A DNA stretch of 64,000 nt from JBBSGD01 sp038254435 (GTDB taxonomy: Bacteria; Actinomycetota; CADDZG01; WHSQ01), in the NCBI GenBank assembly GCA_038254435.1, contig JBBSGD010000002.1, forward strand, positions 27,997 to 91,996. Reading direction: 5' to 3'. A program made the translations under genes and the position numbers. The notes under the pieces are model-generated. The model had not been told where the DNA came from, did not search any database, and saw only the letters and a program-made list of their open reading frames with translations. Positions within the stretch are counted from its first letter, which is position 1; every line of letters begins with the position of its first letter. This document shows, piece after piece, positions 8,092-16,322 of the stretch.

Positions 8092-9321
8092 TCAAAAGAT
8101 CTCCGGGCACCACGGGGCGCGCTCGCTCGCAAAGAGCCGGGCGGCGAGCCCGGCGGAGCCGGGCGTCAGCTCTGCAATGCGGCCCGCCGCCACCAGCACG
8201 GCGACGCTCGGGCCCCCGAGGTAGATCGCGCCGAGGTCCGCCGCGTCGAGGCGAAGGTCGGGCTCTGCTTCGCTGCGCGCGACGCTCGCCTTGCCGTCCG
8301 TCACCTCGAGCTCGTAGCATCCGCTGTTCCACGGACAGAAAACATCGTGCAGATCGAGCACGAGCCGTCCGTTCCCGCCGTATGTGCGCGCCGCCAGGGC
8401 AGCCGGAGCATCGACGATGCGCAGCCACAGACAGTCCCCGAGGACGAAGCGCAGACGGCGCGGCTCGCGCATCTGGTGCAGCAGCGCACAGTCCACGGGA
8501 AGGTGGTAGGCCTCGACCTCCCCAACGAGGTCCACACCGAGAAGGAACGACCACATGGCTTGCTCCGCCCGGGCGTTGGCCGCGGCGGTCTCGATGACCT
8601 CGAGGCGCCCATGGGGGCTTCCATCGAGCCACTTCGCGTGAACGCGGTAGAGCGCGTAGGCCTCGGGCTCGCCGTGCGCCGAAAGAACCGCCTGCCAGCG
8701 AGGGCCCCCTCCGTGCCTTTCCTCTTCGGGCTCGGGGTCGGGCATGCGATGCGCGTCCCACCACGCGTCCGAGCGAGCCGGCATGCCGGGGCGCTGCCCG
8801 CGCACCGCCTCGTACACCGCGGCCATGTGGGCGCGCCCCTCGCGCGCATCGACCAGCCGAATCGACCCGTACGGCTCCGGCGCGATGCGCCACGCGGCGC
8901 GGTCGCGCGCAACGTTGATGTCCCCTCCGAGCGCGGCCAGCCCGTAGCCGTAGCGCTGGTAGATGCCGGCCTCCGACGCCCATAGCAGGGCCAGTGGCTC
9001 CTTCCACGAGCGGATATCGTCGAGCTGGCGGCGCATCATCGCCGACAAGACGCCCTTGCGGCGGTGGCTCGGGAGCACGCCGACCATCGTGACGCCTGCG
9101 CTGGGGACCTCGCCGCCGGGGACGGAAAGCGAGAACCTGAAGGCGCCCGCGGTCCCCACCATGTCGGCGCCGTCGGCCGCGTAGATCATGCGGTTGGTGG
9201 CGACAACGCGCCCTAGTCGCGCTATCGACTCGTCGCCGGCGGTGTGTCCGAACGCCGCCTCACACGTAGTGAGGAAGCGCGCGAACCCGTCGTGTTCGAG
9301 CGCGTGTATAGCGATGCTCAT
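8092..9321 (-). CDS. Eis-like GNAT N-acetyltransferase
   Basis: Protein of 409 residues with the Eis architecture: an N-terminal GNAT domain (acetyl-CoA loop V-L-P-S-H-R-R-K-G-V-L near residue 85), a second GNAT-like domain, and a C-terminal SCP2-like sterol-carrier domain (L-R-L-D-A-A-D-L-G-A-I-Y-L-G-G near 365) ending in a free carboxylate Phe, as in the family. Known Eis proteins acetylate aminoglycosides and other amines or lysines at several positions; substrates of environmental homologues are largely unknown. I chose the ATG at 9321 because the frame further upstream runs into the divergent comEA promoter and has no family similarity. It is transcribed convergently with leuS. Confidence 0.88.
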   Translation of the reverse strand: MSIAIHALEHDGFARFLTTCEAAFGHTAGDESIARLGRVVATNRMIYAADGADMVGTAGAFRFSLSVPGGEVPSAGVTMVGVLPSHRRKGVLSAMMRRQLDDIRSWKEPLALLWASEAGIYQRYGYGLAALGGDINVARDRAAWRIAPEPYGSIRLVDAREGRAHMAAVYEAVRGQRPGMPARSDAWWDAHRMPDPEPEEERHGGGPRWQAVLSAHGEPEAYALYRVHAKWLDGSPHGRLEVIETAAANARAEQAMWSFLLGVDLVGEVEAYHLPVDCALLHQMREPRRLRFVLGDCLWLRIVDAPAALAARTYGGNGRLVLDLHDVFCPWNSGCYELEVTDGKASVARSEAEPDLRLDAADLGAIYLGGPSVAVLVAAGRIAELTPGSAGLAARLFASERAPWCPEIF

Positions 9322-9402
9322 TCGGCTTTCCGCCCTTTGTCGGCCCCTCTTGGTGGCGCGGGCCACGGCGTCCCGGCGGGGCCCCGACGAGTATACGGAT
9401 CC

Positions 9403-10131
9403 ATGCCACAGGTCAGCCTGCAGCGTTCCCGGCGCGAGAAGCTCGAGTCGCTCATTGGATCGCGGCGCGCCACGATCCTCGTAGCGGCACTGGTAGCGGC
9501 ACTGGTCGGGCTGGCCGCGCTGACGTGGCTGCGTGGGGCGCCGGCAACCGTGGCTCCTCCCGCGGTGGCCCCGGCGACGGCGTCTCCTGCGGTCGCTTCC
9601 GGCGAGTCGGTGCCCGCGGCCGCGGTTGCTCTGTCCCCCAGCCCGTCGGCCGTGGTCTACGTGCACGTTGCCGGAGCGGTACGCCGTCCCGGGCTCTACG
9701 AGCTCCCCATGGGCGCGCGCGTCGCCGACGCCATCAAGGCCGCCCACGGACCCCGCCGCAAGGCGGCAATCGGTGCCGTGAACCTCGCCCAGCTCGTCGC
9801 AGACGGATCCAAGATCGATGTGCCGCGCCGCGGGGAGGTAGCGTCGCCCACGAGCGTGCCCGGCGCACCCGTGACCGGCGCACCCGTGACCGGCGCACCC
9901 GTGACCGGCGCACCCGTGACCGGCGTCTCTCCCAGCCCCGCGGTGATCAACCTCAACAGCGCGGACGAGACCCAGCTCGAATCCATTCCCGGCGTCGGGC
10001 CCGTGACTGCTGCGGCGATCCTCGCCTTCCGTGCCAGGATCGGGTCGTTCACCTCGGTCGACCAGCTGCTGGAGGTCTCGGGCATCGGGCCCGCCACCCT
10101 CGAATCCCTGCGCCCCTACGTCTCCATCTGA
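9403..10131 (+). CDS. comEA: ComEA-family helix-hairpin-helix DNA-binding protein
   Basis: Membrane-anchored DNA receptor of the natural-transformation machinery, 242 residues. Order: short basic N-terminus; one transmembrane helix (about 24-40, A-T-I-L-V-A-A-L-V-A-A-L-V-G-L); Pro/Ala-rich linker; SLBB domain starting V-Y-V-H-V-A-G-A-V near 86; a 20-residue G-A-P-V-T repeat; then a double HhH domain with I-N-L-N-S-A-D near 183 and S-I-P-G-V-G-P-V-T near 195. The ATG at 9403 gives the short cytoplasmic tail expected of the family; a longer frame upstream overlaps the divergent eis-like gene. comEC follows directly, as usual. Confidence 0.93.
   Translation: MPQVSLQRSRREKLESLIGSRRATILVAALVAALVGLAALTWLRGAPATVAPPAVAPATASPAVASGESVPAAAVALSPSPSAVVYVHVAGAVRRPGLYELPMGARVADAIKAAHGPRRKAAIGAVNLAQLVADGSKIDVPRRGEVASPTSVPGAPVTGAPVTGAPVTGAPVTGVSPSPAVINLNSADETQLESIPGVGPVTAAAILAFRARIGSFTSVDQLLEVSGIGPATLESLRPYVSI
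9861..9920 (+). repeat. 4 x 15-bp tandem repeat in comEA linker
   Basis: Four perfect copies of CGGCGCACCCGTGAC lie head to tail, encoding repeated Gly-Ala-Pro-Val-Thr between the SLBB and HhH domains. The repeat is in frame, so slippage would only lengthen or shorten the flexible linker. Confidence 0.95.
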
Positions 10132-11560
10132 GCGCGGCGGCGACCGACTGGTAATCGTCTACGCCGCGGCCGGCGCGCTGGCGTGCGGCACGCTCGTGGG
10201 CTTCGCGCGCCCCGAGGCCCTGGCAGCATTGCCCGTCCTCGGTTTGGGTGCCTGCGCTCTCGCGTGGCGCAGGCGCCCCTCGCTGCTACTCGCCGGCGTG
10301 GTGCTGGTGGCATTCGGCGCAGGCTGGGCGAACGCCGCAGTGCGCACGGAGGGGACCGCGGCACTGGCGGCGCTGGCGGAGCGCGTCCCCGCCTGCTCGG
10401 TGACGGTACGGGTCCTCGAGGATGCCGGCTGGCTGGGGCAGCTTGCGGGCGTGCTGCGCGCAGACTGCGACGGGTGGCAGACGTATGCAGACGGCGGAGT
10501 CGTGGCCCTCGACGGCAGCTCCGCGCCGGCCGGGGCGACGCTCAGCGGGCGCGCCCTCCTCGTGCCGCTCGATGGAGCCGACCCCAAGGACACCGCGCGG
10601 AAGCGACTCGGTGCTCTTGCGGTCCTGCATGAGGCGCAGCTGCGGGAGGTTGCCGGGCCGGGTGGGGTGTGGGCCGCGGCGGCGATGGTGCGCAACGGAC
10701 TGCGCAGGGCAACACGGGGCCTCGACGTGCGCCGGGCGGGGCTGCTCCTGGGACTCACCATCGGGGACACTCGCCTTCTCGACCAGGCCACGATCGAGCG
10801 CTTCCGGCGCACGGGCCTGTCCCACGTCGTGGCGGTATCCGGAAGCAACCTCGCCATCGTCCTCGGCGCGCTGGCGCTGCTCGCCCGGTCGCTGCCGCAC
10901 AAGGCCCGGGTAACAATCGCGGCCGCCGGAATAGGGTTCTTCGTGGTAGTCGTCGGCCCGGACGCCTCGGTTCTGCGCGCCGCCGCCATGGGGGCGATAT
11001 CGCTCGCCGCTCTCGCCTACGGCCGCCGTGCAGAGCCGGTCCAGGCTCTGGGGCTCGCGGCGATCGTGTTGCTGGCGTGGCGGCCCGGGCTCGTCTACTC
11101 GGTGGGGTTGATGCTGTCGGCGGCCGCGACGCTGGGGATCGTTCTGTGGAGCGCTCCTCTCGCCGAGGCGCTGAGGTGGCTGCCGCGCCCACTTGCACTG
11201 GGGCTTGCGGTAACCCTGGCGGCGCAGGCGGCGGTGGCCCCGCTCCTGCTCGGGGTCTTCGGTCAGTTGCCGCTCGCCTCGCCGCTCGCCAACGCGCTCG
11301 CCCTTCCCGCTGTTCCTCCGGCTACGATTCTCGGTTTCGTTTCAGGGATCGCAGCGCTGCTGTGGCCGCCGCTCGGCGTTGCCGTGGGTGGCGCGGCCGG
11401 GCTGTTCTCGGGCTGGATCTTGACCGTGGCCGACAAGCTGGGGGACGAGGGCTGGGCGTCCCTGCAGCTGCCTCGCTGGTGGGCGGTCATCGCAGCAGCC
11501 CCGGTTGTCTTCGCGGCGGGCCGGTCGCTCGCCGCGGCGCGGCAGGCGCGCGACGACTAA
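10031..11560 (+). CDS. comEC: ComEC-family DNA channel protein, short form
   Basis: Inner-membrane channel thought to carry single-stranded DNA into the cytoplasm during transformation. A soluble N-terminal domain is followed by the competence domain (about residues 240-500) with the diagnostic G-L-S-H-V-V-A-V-S-G-S-N segment near 275 and about ten hydrophobic helices. The C-terminal metallo-beta-lactamase-like domain of long ComEC proteins is missing, as in many actinobacterial homologues. The start is unclear: the ATG at 10031 overlaps comEA by 101 bases and encodes a non-conserved basic stretch, while conserved sequence starts near 10151 where only a CTG (10148) is available. Coupled expression with comEA is likely. 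Confidence 0.88.
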   Translation: MPGSGRSPRSTSCWRSRASGPPPSNPCAPTSPSERGGDRLVIVYAAAGALACGTLVGFARPEALAALPVLGLGACALAWRRRPSLLLAGVVLVAFGAGWANAAVRTEGTAALAALAERVPACSVTVRVLEDAGWLGQLAGVLRADCDGWQTYADGGVVALDGSSAPAGATLSGRALLVPLDGADPKDTARKRLGALAVLHEAQLREVAGPGGVWAAAAMVRNGLRRATRGLDVRRAGLLLGLTIGDTRLLDQATIERFRRTGLSHVVAVSGSNLAIVLGALALLARSLPHKARVTIAAAGIGFFVVVVGPDASVLRAAAMGAISLAALAYGRRAEPVQALGLAAIVLLAWRPGLVYSVGLMLSAAATLGIVLWSAPLAEALRWLPRPLALGLAVTLAAQAAVAPLLLGVFGQLPLASPLANALALPAVPPATILGFVSGIAALLWPPLGVAVGGAAGLFSGWILTVADKLGDEGWASLQLPRWWAVIAAAPVVFAAGRSLAAARQARDD

Positions 11561-11587
11561 GGGGCCGGCAAATCGTAGGCTGTAAGG

Positions 11588-11959
11588 ATGCGATTGTGGA
11601 ACCTCCGCATTCTGGGTGTGTCCCTTCTCGGGTGTGTCGCGTTCTCGGTCCTCGCCGGTGTCCTCTACGCGTGGCTCGCCCACAAGTTGGTGTGGTTCGG
11701 GATCGGGACCGCGCTGTTCCTGGTCGGCCTCCTTGCGCTTGCGCTCGGCTTCCTCGGGGCGACCGAGCCCGCGGGCGGCTGGGCCACCAACCACGGGCGG
11801 CGCACGGGACGCGCCGGACGCCGGAGCCTCGTCGCGCGCGTGGCAGGCGACGTGCCCGAAGACGGCGAGATCAGCTCGTGGGAGCTGGCCGTGTGGGCCG
11901 TGGTCGTGGGCGGCGGGTCGGTAGTCCTCGCCATGGCCGCTTTCGCCCTCAGCTCCTGA
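11588..11959 (+). CDS. Small hypothetical membrane protein
   Basis: A 123-residue protein with two adjacent hydrophobic helices near the N-terminus (L-G-V-S-L-L-G-C-V-A-F-S-V and W-F-G-I-G-T-A-L-F-L-V), a basic, Gly/Arg-rich cytoplasmic loop and a third helix at the C-terminus. I do not recognise the family. It begins 27 bases after comEC on the same strand. High GC in third codon positions and the helical pattern support that it is real. Confidence 0.6.
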   Translation: MRLWNLRILGVSLLGCVAFSVLAGVLYAWLAHKLVWFGIGTALFLVGLLALALGFLGATEPAGGWATNHGRRTGRAGRRSLVARVAGDVPEDGEISSWELAVWAVVVGGGSVVLAMAAFALSS

Positions 11960-12010
11960 CGAGCGAGCCGGCCACGGGCGAGCCCGCCCGGCGCCGTTTA
12001 GTCTCTTGCG

Positions 12011-12208
12011 ATGGCAATCTTCCGATGGACCCTGATAGGCGCGTCTGGTGGCGAGGTGCGCACCACCGAGCCCTTCGAATCACAGAAGGCCGCGGAGGAC
12101 TGGATGGGCGTAGAGTGGGCGTCCCTCATCGACGAGGGGGCGGAATCGGTGTCCCTCGTGGCCGGAGAGCACGAGGTCGTCTACACCATGGGCCTGCGCG
12201 AGGAATGA
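12011..12208 (+). CDS. Small hypothetical protein (65 aa)
   Basis: Acidic 65-residue protein starting M-A-I-F-R-W-T-L-I-G with no membrane segment. The sequence E-S-Q-K-A-A-E-D-W-M-G-V-E-W suggests an alpha/beta miniprotein. No family is recognised. It lies 19 bases before holA in the same direction and could be cotranscribed with it. Confidence 0.55.
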   Translation: MAIFRWTLIGASGGEVRTTEPFESQKAAEDWMGVEWASLIDEGAESVSLVAGEHEVVYTMGLREE

Positions 12209-12227
12209 GCGCCGCGGGCGCCGTCGC

Positions 12228-13178
12228 GTGAGCCAGCCCGTCTACCTCGTCACGGGCGAGCCCTGGCTCGCCTCCGAGGCGCTTGCCCGCATACGCACGG
12301 AGGCGGGCACCGACTCCCTGTCCGAGGTGTCCTTCGATGCAGGGGTCGACCCGTCCGAGCTGACTATCGCGCTCGGCACCGCGTCGCTGCTGGGTGGCAG
12401 GCGCCTGGTAATCGTGCACGACGCCTCGGGGCTCAAGAAGGAGCAGATCGAGGCGCTTTCTGCCTACCTCGACAAGCCGTCGCCGGACGCCATCCTCGTC
12501 TTGGTGGCTCCGGGACGAAGCAAGCTCGACGCCCTCGTCAAGAAGTCCGGGACGGTGGTTGCGCTCGAGGCGCCGCGGGGCCGCAAGCTCGTAGCGTGGC
12601 TGAAAGAGCGCGCCGTTGCCCGCCGCCTGCGGCTCGACGACAGGGCCGCGTGGGCGCTCGTCGACGCGGTAGGCCCAGAGCTGCGGGATCTCGACGGGGC
12701 ACTCGAACAGCTCTTCACCGCGCTGGGCCCGGGTGCACGGGTAGGCGCGGGGGAGGTGCGGAGCGCCTTTCGAAGGCTGGCCGACGAGCGCCTCTACGTC
12801 CTCACCGACGCGCTGGGGGAGCGGCGGCTGGCGGCGGCGATGGAGTCGCTTCGCCGCCTCCTCGAGCAGGGTGACGAGCCGCTGGTGATCTTCGGGGCAG
12901 TCACCGGGCACGTACGGCGGATGCTGAGGGTGCGCCGCCACGCCGGCGGCGGCGCACGCGCCGTGGCCGATGTGTCCGGCTTGCCCCAGTGGCGGGCCGA
13001 GCGGCTCGCCAAGCAAGCCCGCGCCTACAAGGAGGAGGAGCTGGTGTCGGCCATGTCGCTGCTCGCCGAGGCCGACCTCGACCTCAAGGGAGGCGACATC
13101 CCGCCCTACGCCGTCCTCGAGCGGGTCGTAATCGAGATCGTGGCCGGTACCCGGCGCGCGGCTCTGTGGGGGGGCTAG
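12228..13178 (+). CDS. holA: DNA polymerase III subunit delta
   Basis: Clamp-loader subunit that opens the beta sliding clamp. The 316-residue protein opens with Q-P-V-Y-L-V-T-G-E-P-W-L, matching the family's conserved N-terminal V-Y-L-x-G-x-E segment. It contains the AAA+-like second domain (L-D-K-P-S-P-D-A-I-L-V-L-V near residue 85) and the C-terminal helical collar with R-L-A-K-Q-A-R near 264. The start is GTG at 12228. The comEA-comEC-holA-rpsT arrangement is the classic order and supports the call. Confidence 0.9.
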   Translation: MSQPVYLVTGEPWLASEALARIRTEAGTDSLSEVSFDAGVDPSELTIALGTASLLGGRRLVIVHDASGLKKEQIEALSAYLDKPSPDAILVLVAPGRSKLDALVKKSGTVVALEAPRGRKLVAWLKERAVARRLRLDDRAAWALVDAVGPELRDLDGALEQLFTALGPGARVGAGEVRSAFRRLADERLYVLTDALGERRLAAAMESLRRLLEQGDEPLVIFGAVTGHVRRMLRVRRHAGGGARAVADVSGLPQWRAERLAKQARAYKEEELVSAMSLLAEADLDLKGGDIPPYAVLERVVIEIVAGTRRAALWGG

Positions 13179-13197
13179 ACCCATTGGCGAACCTCGT

Positions 13198-14052
13198 TCA
13201 GCCTCCCGCAATGAGGACGACGGCCACGGCGGCGCAGGCGATGCCTCCGAGCTGCAGCGGGCTCATGCGCTCCTTGAGCACCACCCGGGCGAGGACCACC
13301 GTGCTGGCGGGATACAGCGAGGTCAGCACCGCGACTATCGACAGCAAGCCGTGCCGGAGAGCAACGAGGTAGAAGACGTTGGCGGCCATGTCGAGGACGC
13401 CCGCAGACAGGGTGGTGCGCAGCGCCGCGCGGGGCAGGCGAAGGGCTGTGTTCGTGGCCAGCGCCACGGATCCGTAGAGGAGAAAGGATCCGGCGCGCGA
13501 GCCGACCAGCGGCCACAGCCCGGCTTGGGTCGAGGCCCGATCCAAGAGGATGAAGAAGGCGCCGAAGGCGACGCCGGCCGTCACCGCGGTGGTAAGCGCC
13601 GCCCGCGCACAGCGCCCTTCTGGTTGCCGGCCGCCGGCGGCCCGGGACCGCTGACGGCTGACGAGCGCGATCGCGACGATGGCAACGGCCACCCCGGCGA
13701 GCGCCGCTCTGCCGGGTCGCTCCCCCAACGCTAGCCCCGCCGGCACCGGGATCGTTGCGGCGCACGCAGCCGTGACGGGCGCCACGATGCTCATGGGCCC
13801 GGCCGCGAGGCCCCTGTAGAGAAAAAGGATCCCAGCCCCGCCGGCCACGCCTGCGAGCGCGCCCCACGCGAAGTCGGCTGCGCTCGGGTGCGCCGCCGGA
13901 AGCAAGGGGAGGGCGGCGAGCAGCAGGGCGAGGCCGAAGACCTGAGACACCGCGACGACTACCAGGGCCGGGGCGCGGCGACTAGCCATGCCCCCGAGGA
14001 AGTCGGCCGAGCCGTAGGTCACCGCCGAGGCGAGGGCGAGCAGGATGCTCAT
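13198..14052 (-). CDS. EamA/DMT-family transporter
   Basis: Inner-membrane transporter of about 284 residues with ten hydrophobic helices arranged as two EamA repeats; the first begins A-S-A-V-T-Y-G-S-A-D-F-L-G-G and the second near residue 145. The family exports amino acids or other small metabolites; the substrate here is unknown. I place the start at the ATG at 14052, eight bases after AGGAG, rather than at 14088, because the extra upstream codons run into the rpsT terminator. It lies just downstream of rpsT on the same strand but beyond that terminator, so it probably has its own promoter. Confidence 0.85.
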   Translation of the reverse strand: MSILLALASAVTYGSADFLGGMASRRAPALVVVAVSQVFGLALLLAALPLLPAAHPSAADFAWGALAGVAGGAGILFLYRGLAAGPMSIVAPVTAACAATIPVPAGLALGERPGRAALAGVAVAIVAIALVSRQRSRAAGGRQPEGRCARAALTTAVTAGVAFGAFFILLDRASTQAGLWPLVGSRAGSFLLYGSVALATNTALRLPRAALRTTLSAGVLDMAANVFYLVALRHGLLSIVAVLTSLYPASTVVLARVVLKERMSPLQLGGIACAAVAVVLIAGG

Positions 14053-14086
14053 TCCAGGCGCTCCTTTGAAGCTCTTCTTCGACAGC

Positions 14087-14109
14087 AAAAAGACCCGCCG
14101 GAGCGGGTC
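14087..14109 (-). terminator. Rho-independent terminator of rpsT
   Basis: On the minus strand GACCCGC, loop TCCG and GCGGGTC form a perfect 7-bp GC-rich stem followed by TTTTT (14091-14087), 22 bases after the rpsT stop. Confidence 0.95.
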
Positions 14110-14131
14110 CTTGAATCACAGGAAGGTTCGG

Positions 14132-14392
14132 TCAGACCTTGTTGACCCGCTTGGCGAGCCGGGCCTTCTGGTTGGCAGCCTTGTTCTTGTGGATCACGCC
14201 CTTGCTTGCCGCTTTGTCGAGGATGCGGGCCGCGCGGGTGTAAGCGTCCTGTGCCCCCGGCTTGTCGCCGGCCTCGACCGCTTCGTGTACGCGCTTGAGC
14301 TTGGTGCGCAAGAACGATCGCTCGCTCCTGTTGCGCTGCCGGCGGGACTCGTTCTGCCTGTTTCTCTTGATCTGACTCTTGATGTTGGCCAT
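14132..14392 (-). CDS. rpsT: 30S ribosomal protein S20
   Basis: S20 binds 16S rRNA at the bottom of the 30S body. The 86-residue protein is strongly basic and entirely helical in character: M-A-N-I-K-S-Q-I-K-R-N at the start, S-F-L-R-T-K-L-K-R-V-H-E-A-V near residue 27, and K-G-V-I-H-K-N-K-A-A-N-Q-K-A-R-L at the end, all diagnostic. It is a single-gene transcript closed by a rho-independent terminator and is divergent from lepA. Confidence 0.97.
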   Translation of the reverse strand: MANIKSQIKRNRQNESRRQRNRSERSFLRTKLKRVHEAVEAGDKPGAQDAYTRAARILDKAASKGVIHKNKAANQKARLAKRVNKV

Positions 14393-14507
14393 GCGCGCTG
14401 AACACTGCTCCTAATCCGTTGCGGGTTCGCGGCCCACGATACCAGAACCCGCCGGCCGTGGCGGGGGCGGGTGAACCGGCGCGCTACCCTCGGAGAACAC
14501 TCAATCC

Positions 14508-16322
14508 ATGGATCAGTCCCTGCGCAGGGCGTTTGCCGTCATCAGTCACGTCGATCACGGCAAGAGCACGCTCTCAGACCGTTTGCTCCAGCTCACCGGC
14601 ACCGTCAGTGAGCGGGACATGCGCGCGCAGTTTCTCGACCGCATGGACATCGAGCGCGAACGTGGGATCACGATCAAGGCCGCCGCCGTGCGCATGGACT
14701 ACGCGGCGGGGAACGGACGCACCTACGAGCTGAACCTCATCGACACCCCAGGTCACGTGGACTTCGGCTACGAGGTGTCGCGCTCGCTTGCGGCCTGCGA
14801 GGGGGTGTTGCTGCTCGTCGACGCGGCGCAGGGCATCCAGGCGCAGACGCTCACGAACCTCTATCTTGCCGTCGACGCGGGTCTAGAGGTCATCCCAATC
14901 CTGAACAAGATCGATTTGCCGGCGGCCGAGCCTGACAAGTACGCGCAAGAGATCGCTCAGCTCATCGGGTGCGATCCCGCGGAGATCCTTCACATGTCGG
15001 CCAAGACGGGCGACGGCGTGCCCGAGCTGCTCGAGGCGATCGTCACCCGCATCCCGGCGCCTCAGGGAGATCCCAAAGCGCCGCTGCGCGCACTCGTGTT
15101 TGACTCCGTTTACGACGCCTACCGGGGTGTAGTCGCGTACCTGCGCGTCGTAGACGGACGGCTCGAGGGGCGCGACCCGATTCACTTCATGGCCGCAGGC
15201 GTCGATGCCGACGCCGACGAGATCGGGGTCATGCACGCAGAGCCGCGTCGCACCAGCGTGCTCGAGACCGGCTCCGTGGGCTATCTCATCTCGGGGATCA
15301 AGGAGGTGAGCTTGGCGAAGGTGGGTGACACGGTAACGACGCGCGCTCGGCCCGCTGCGAGCCCGCTGGCCGGCTATCGCGAGCCCAAGCCGATGGTCTT
15401 CGCGGGCATCTTCCCCACGGACGGCGATGACTTTCCGCTGTTGCGCGATGCGCTCGACAAGCTCAAGCTCAACGACTCTGCTCTGGTGTTCGAGCCCGAG
15501 TCCTCCGGCGCGCTCGGCTTCGGCTTTCGCTGCGGCTTCCTCGGGCTCCTTCACATGGAGATAGTGAGGGAGCGCCTCGAGCGCGAGTTCGACCTCGAGC
15601 TGATCGCGACTGCGCCGTCGGTGGGCTATGAGCTGCAGCTCATGGGGCGGGGGCGGGAGATCGTTCACAACCCCTCGGACATGCCCGATTCCTCCACAGT
15701 CGACGCGATCTTCGAGCCATACGTGTCGGTGATCGTCGTGACGCCGTCCGATTACGTGGGAACCGTGATGCAGCTGTGCCAGGAGCGCCGCGGCAGCCTC
15801 AAGGACATGAGCTACCTGTCCACGGAGCGTGTGGAGATCCGCTACGACATGCCGCTTGGAGAGATCATCTTTGACTTCTTCGACCAGCTGAAGAGTGGAA
15901 CCAAGGGATACGCATCACTCGACTACGAGCCGGCCGAGATGCAGGCCGGCGACCTCGTCAAGGTGGACGTGCTTCTCAACCAGCAGCCGGTGGACGCTTT
16001 CTCGACGATCGTGCACCGGGACAAGGCTTACGACTATGGCAAGTCGATGACCGAGAGACTGCGCAAGCTGATTCCGCGCCAGCTCTTCGACGTTCCGATC
16101 CAGGCGGCAATCGGCTCGCGCGTGATAGCGCGTGAGACCGTCAAGGCAAAGCGCAAGGATGTTCTTGCCAAGTGCTATGGGGGTGACATCACACGAAAGC
16201 GCAAGCTCCTCGAACGACAGAAGGAGGGCAAGCGCAGGATGAAGCAGATCGGGTCTGTCGAGGTTCCGCAGTCTGCCTTTATCGAAGCGCTGCGCGTCGA
16301 CTCGATGGGCAGGCAGTCGTGA
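14508..16322 (+). CDS. lepA: Elongation factor 4 (LepA)
   Basis: Ribosome-bound GTPase that back-translocates or remodels stalled ribosomes. The 604-residue protein has the G-domain at the N-terminus (H-V-D-H-G-K-S-T-L near residue 15; R-G-I-T-I-K effector region; D-T-P-G-H-V-D-F near 79; N-K-I-D near 129), EF-G-like domains, and the C-terminal LepA domain with Y-D-Y-G-K-S-M-T-E-R-L near 507. The length is standard. hemW overlaps its stop by four bases, giving a translationally coupled pair. Confidence 0.97.
   Translation: MDQSLRRAFAVISHVDHGKSTLSDRLLQLTGTVSERDMRAQFLDRMDIERERGITIKAAAVRMDYAAGNGRTYELNLIDTPGHVDFGYEVSRSLAACEGVLLLVDAAQGIQAQTLTNLYLAVDAGLEVIPILNKIDLPAAEPDKYAQEIAQLIGCDPAEILHMSAKTGDGVPELLEAIVTRIPAPQGDPKAPLRALVFDSVYDAYRGVVAYLRVVDGRLEGRDPIHFMAAGVDADADEIGVMHAEPRRTSVLETGSVGYLISGIKEVSLAKVGDTVTTRARPAASPLAGYREPKPMVFAGIFPTDGDDFPLLRDALDKLKLNDSALVFEPESSGALGFGFRCGFLGLLHMEIVRERLEREFDLELIATAPSVGYELQLMGRGREIVHNPSDMPDSSTVDAIFEPYVSVIVVTPSDYVGTVMQLCQERRGSLKDMSYLSTERVEIRYDMPLGEIIFDFFDQLKSGTKGYASLDYEPAEMQAGDLVKVDVLLNQQPVDAFSTIVHRDKAYDYGKSMTERLRKLIPRQLFDVPIQAAIGSRVIARETVKAKRKDVLAKCYGGDITRKRKLLERQKEGKRRMKQIGSVEVPQSAFIEALRVDSMGRQS

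Noticed and set aside
8092..9747. 551-aa version of the Eis-like protein
   Set aside because: The first 142 residues read antisense through comEA; the family length and start fit the ATG at 9321.
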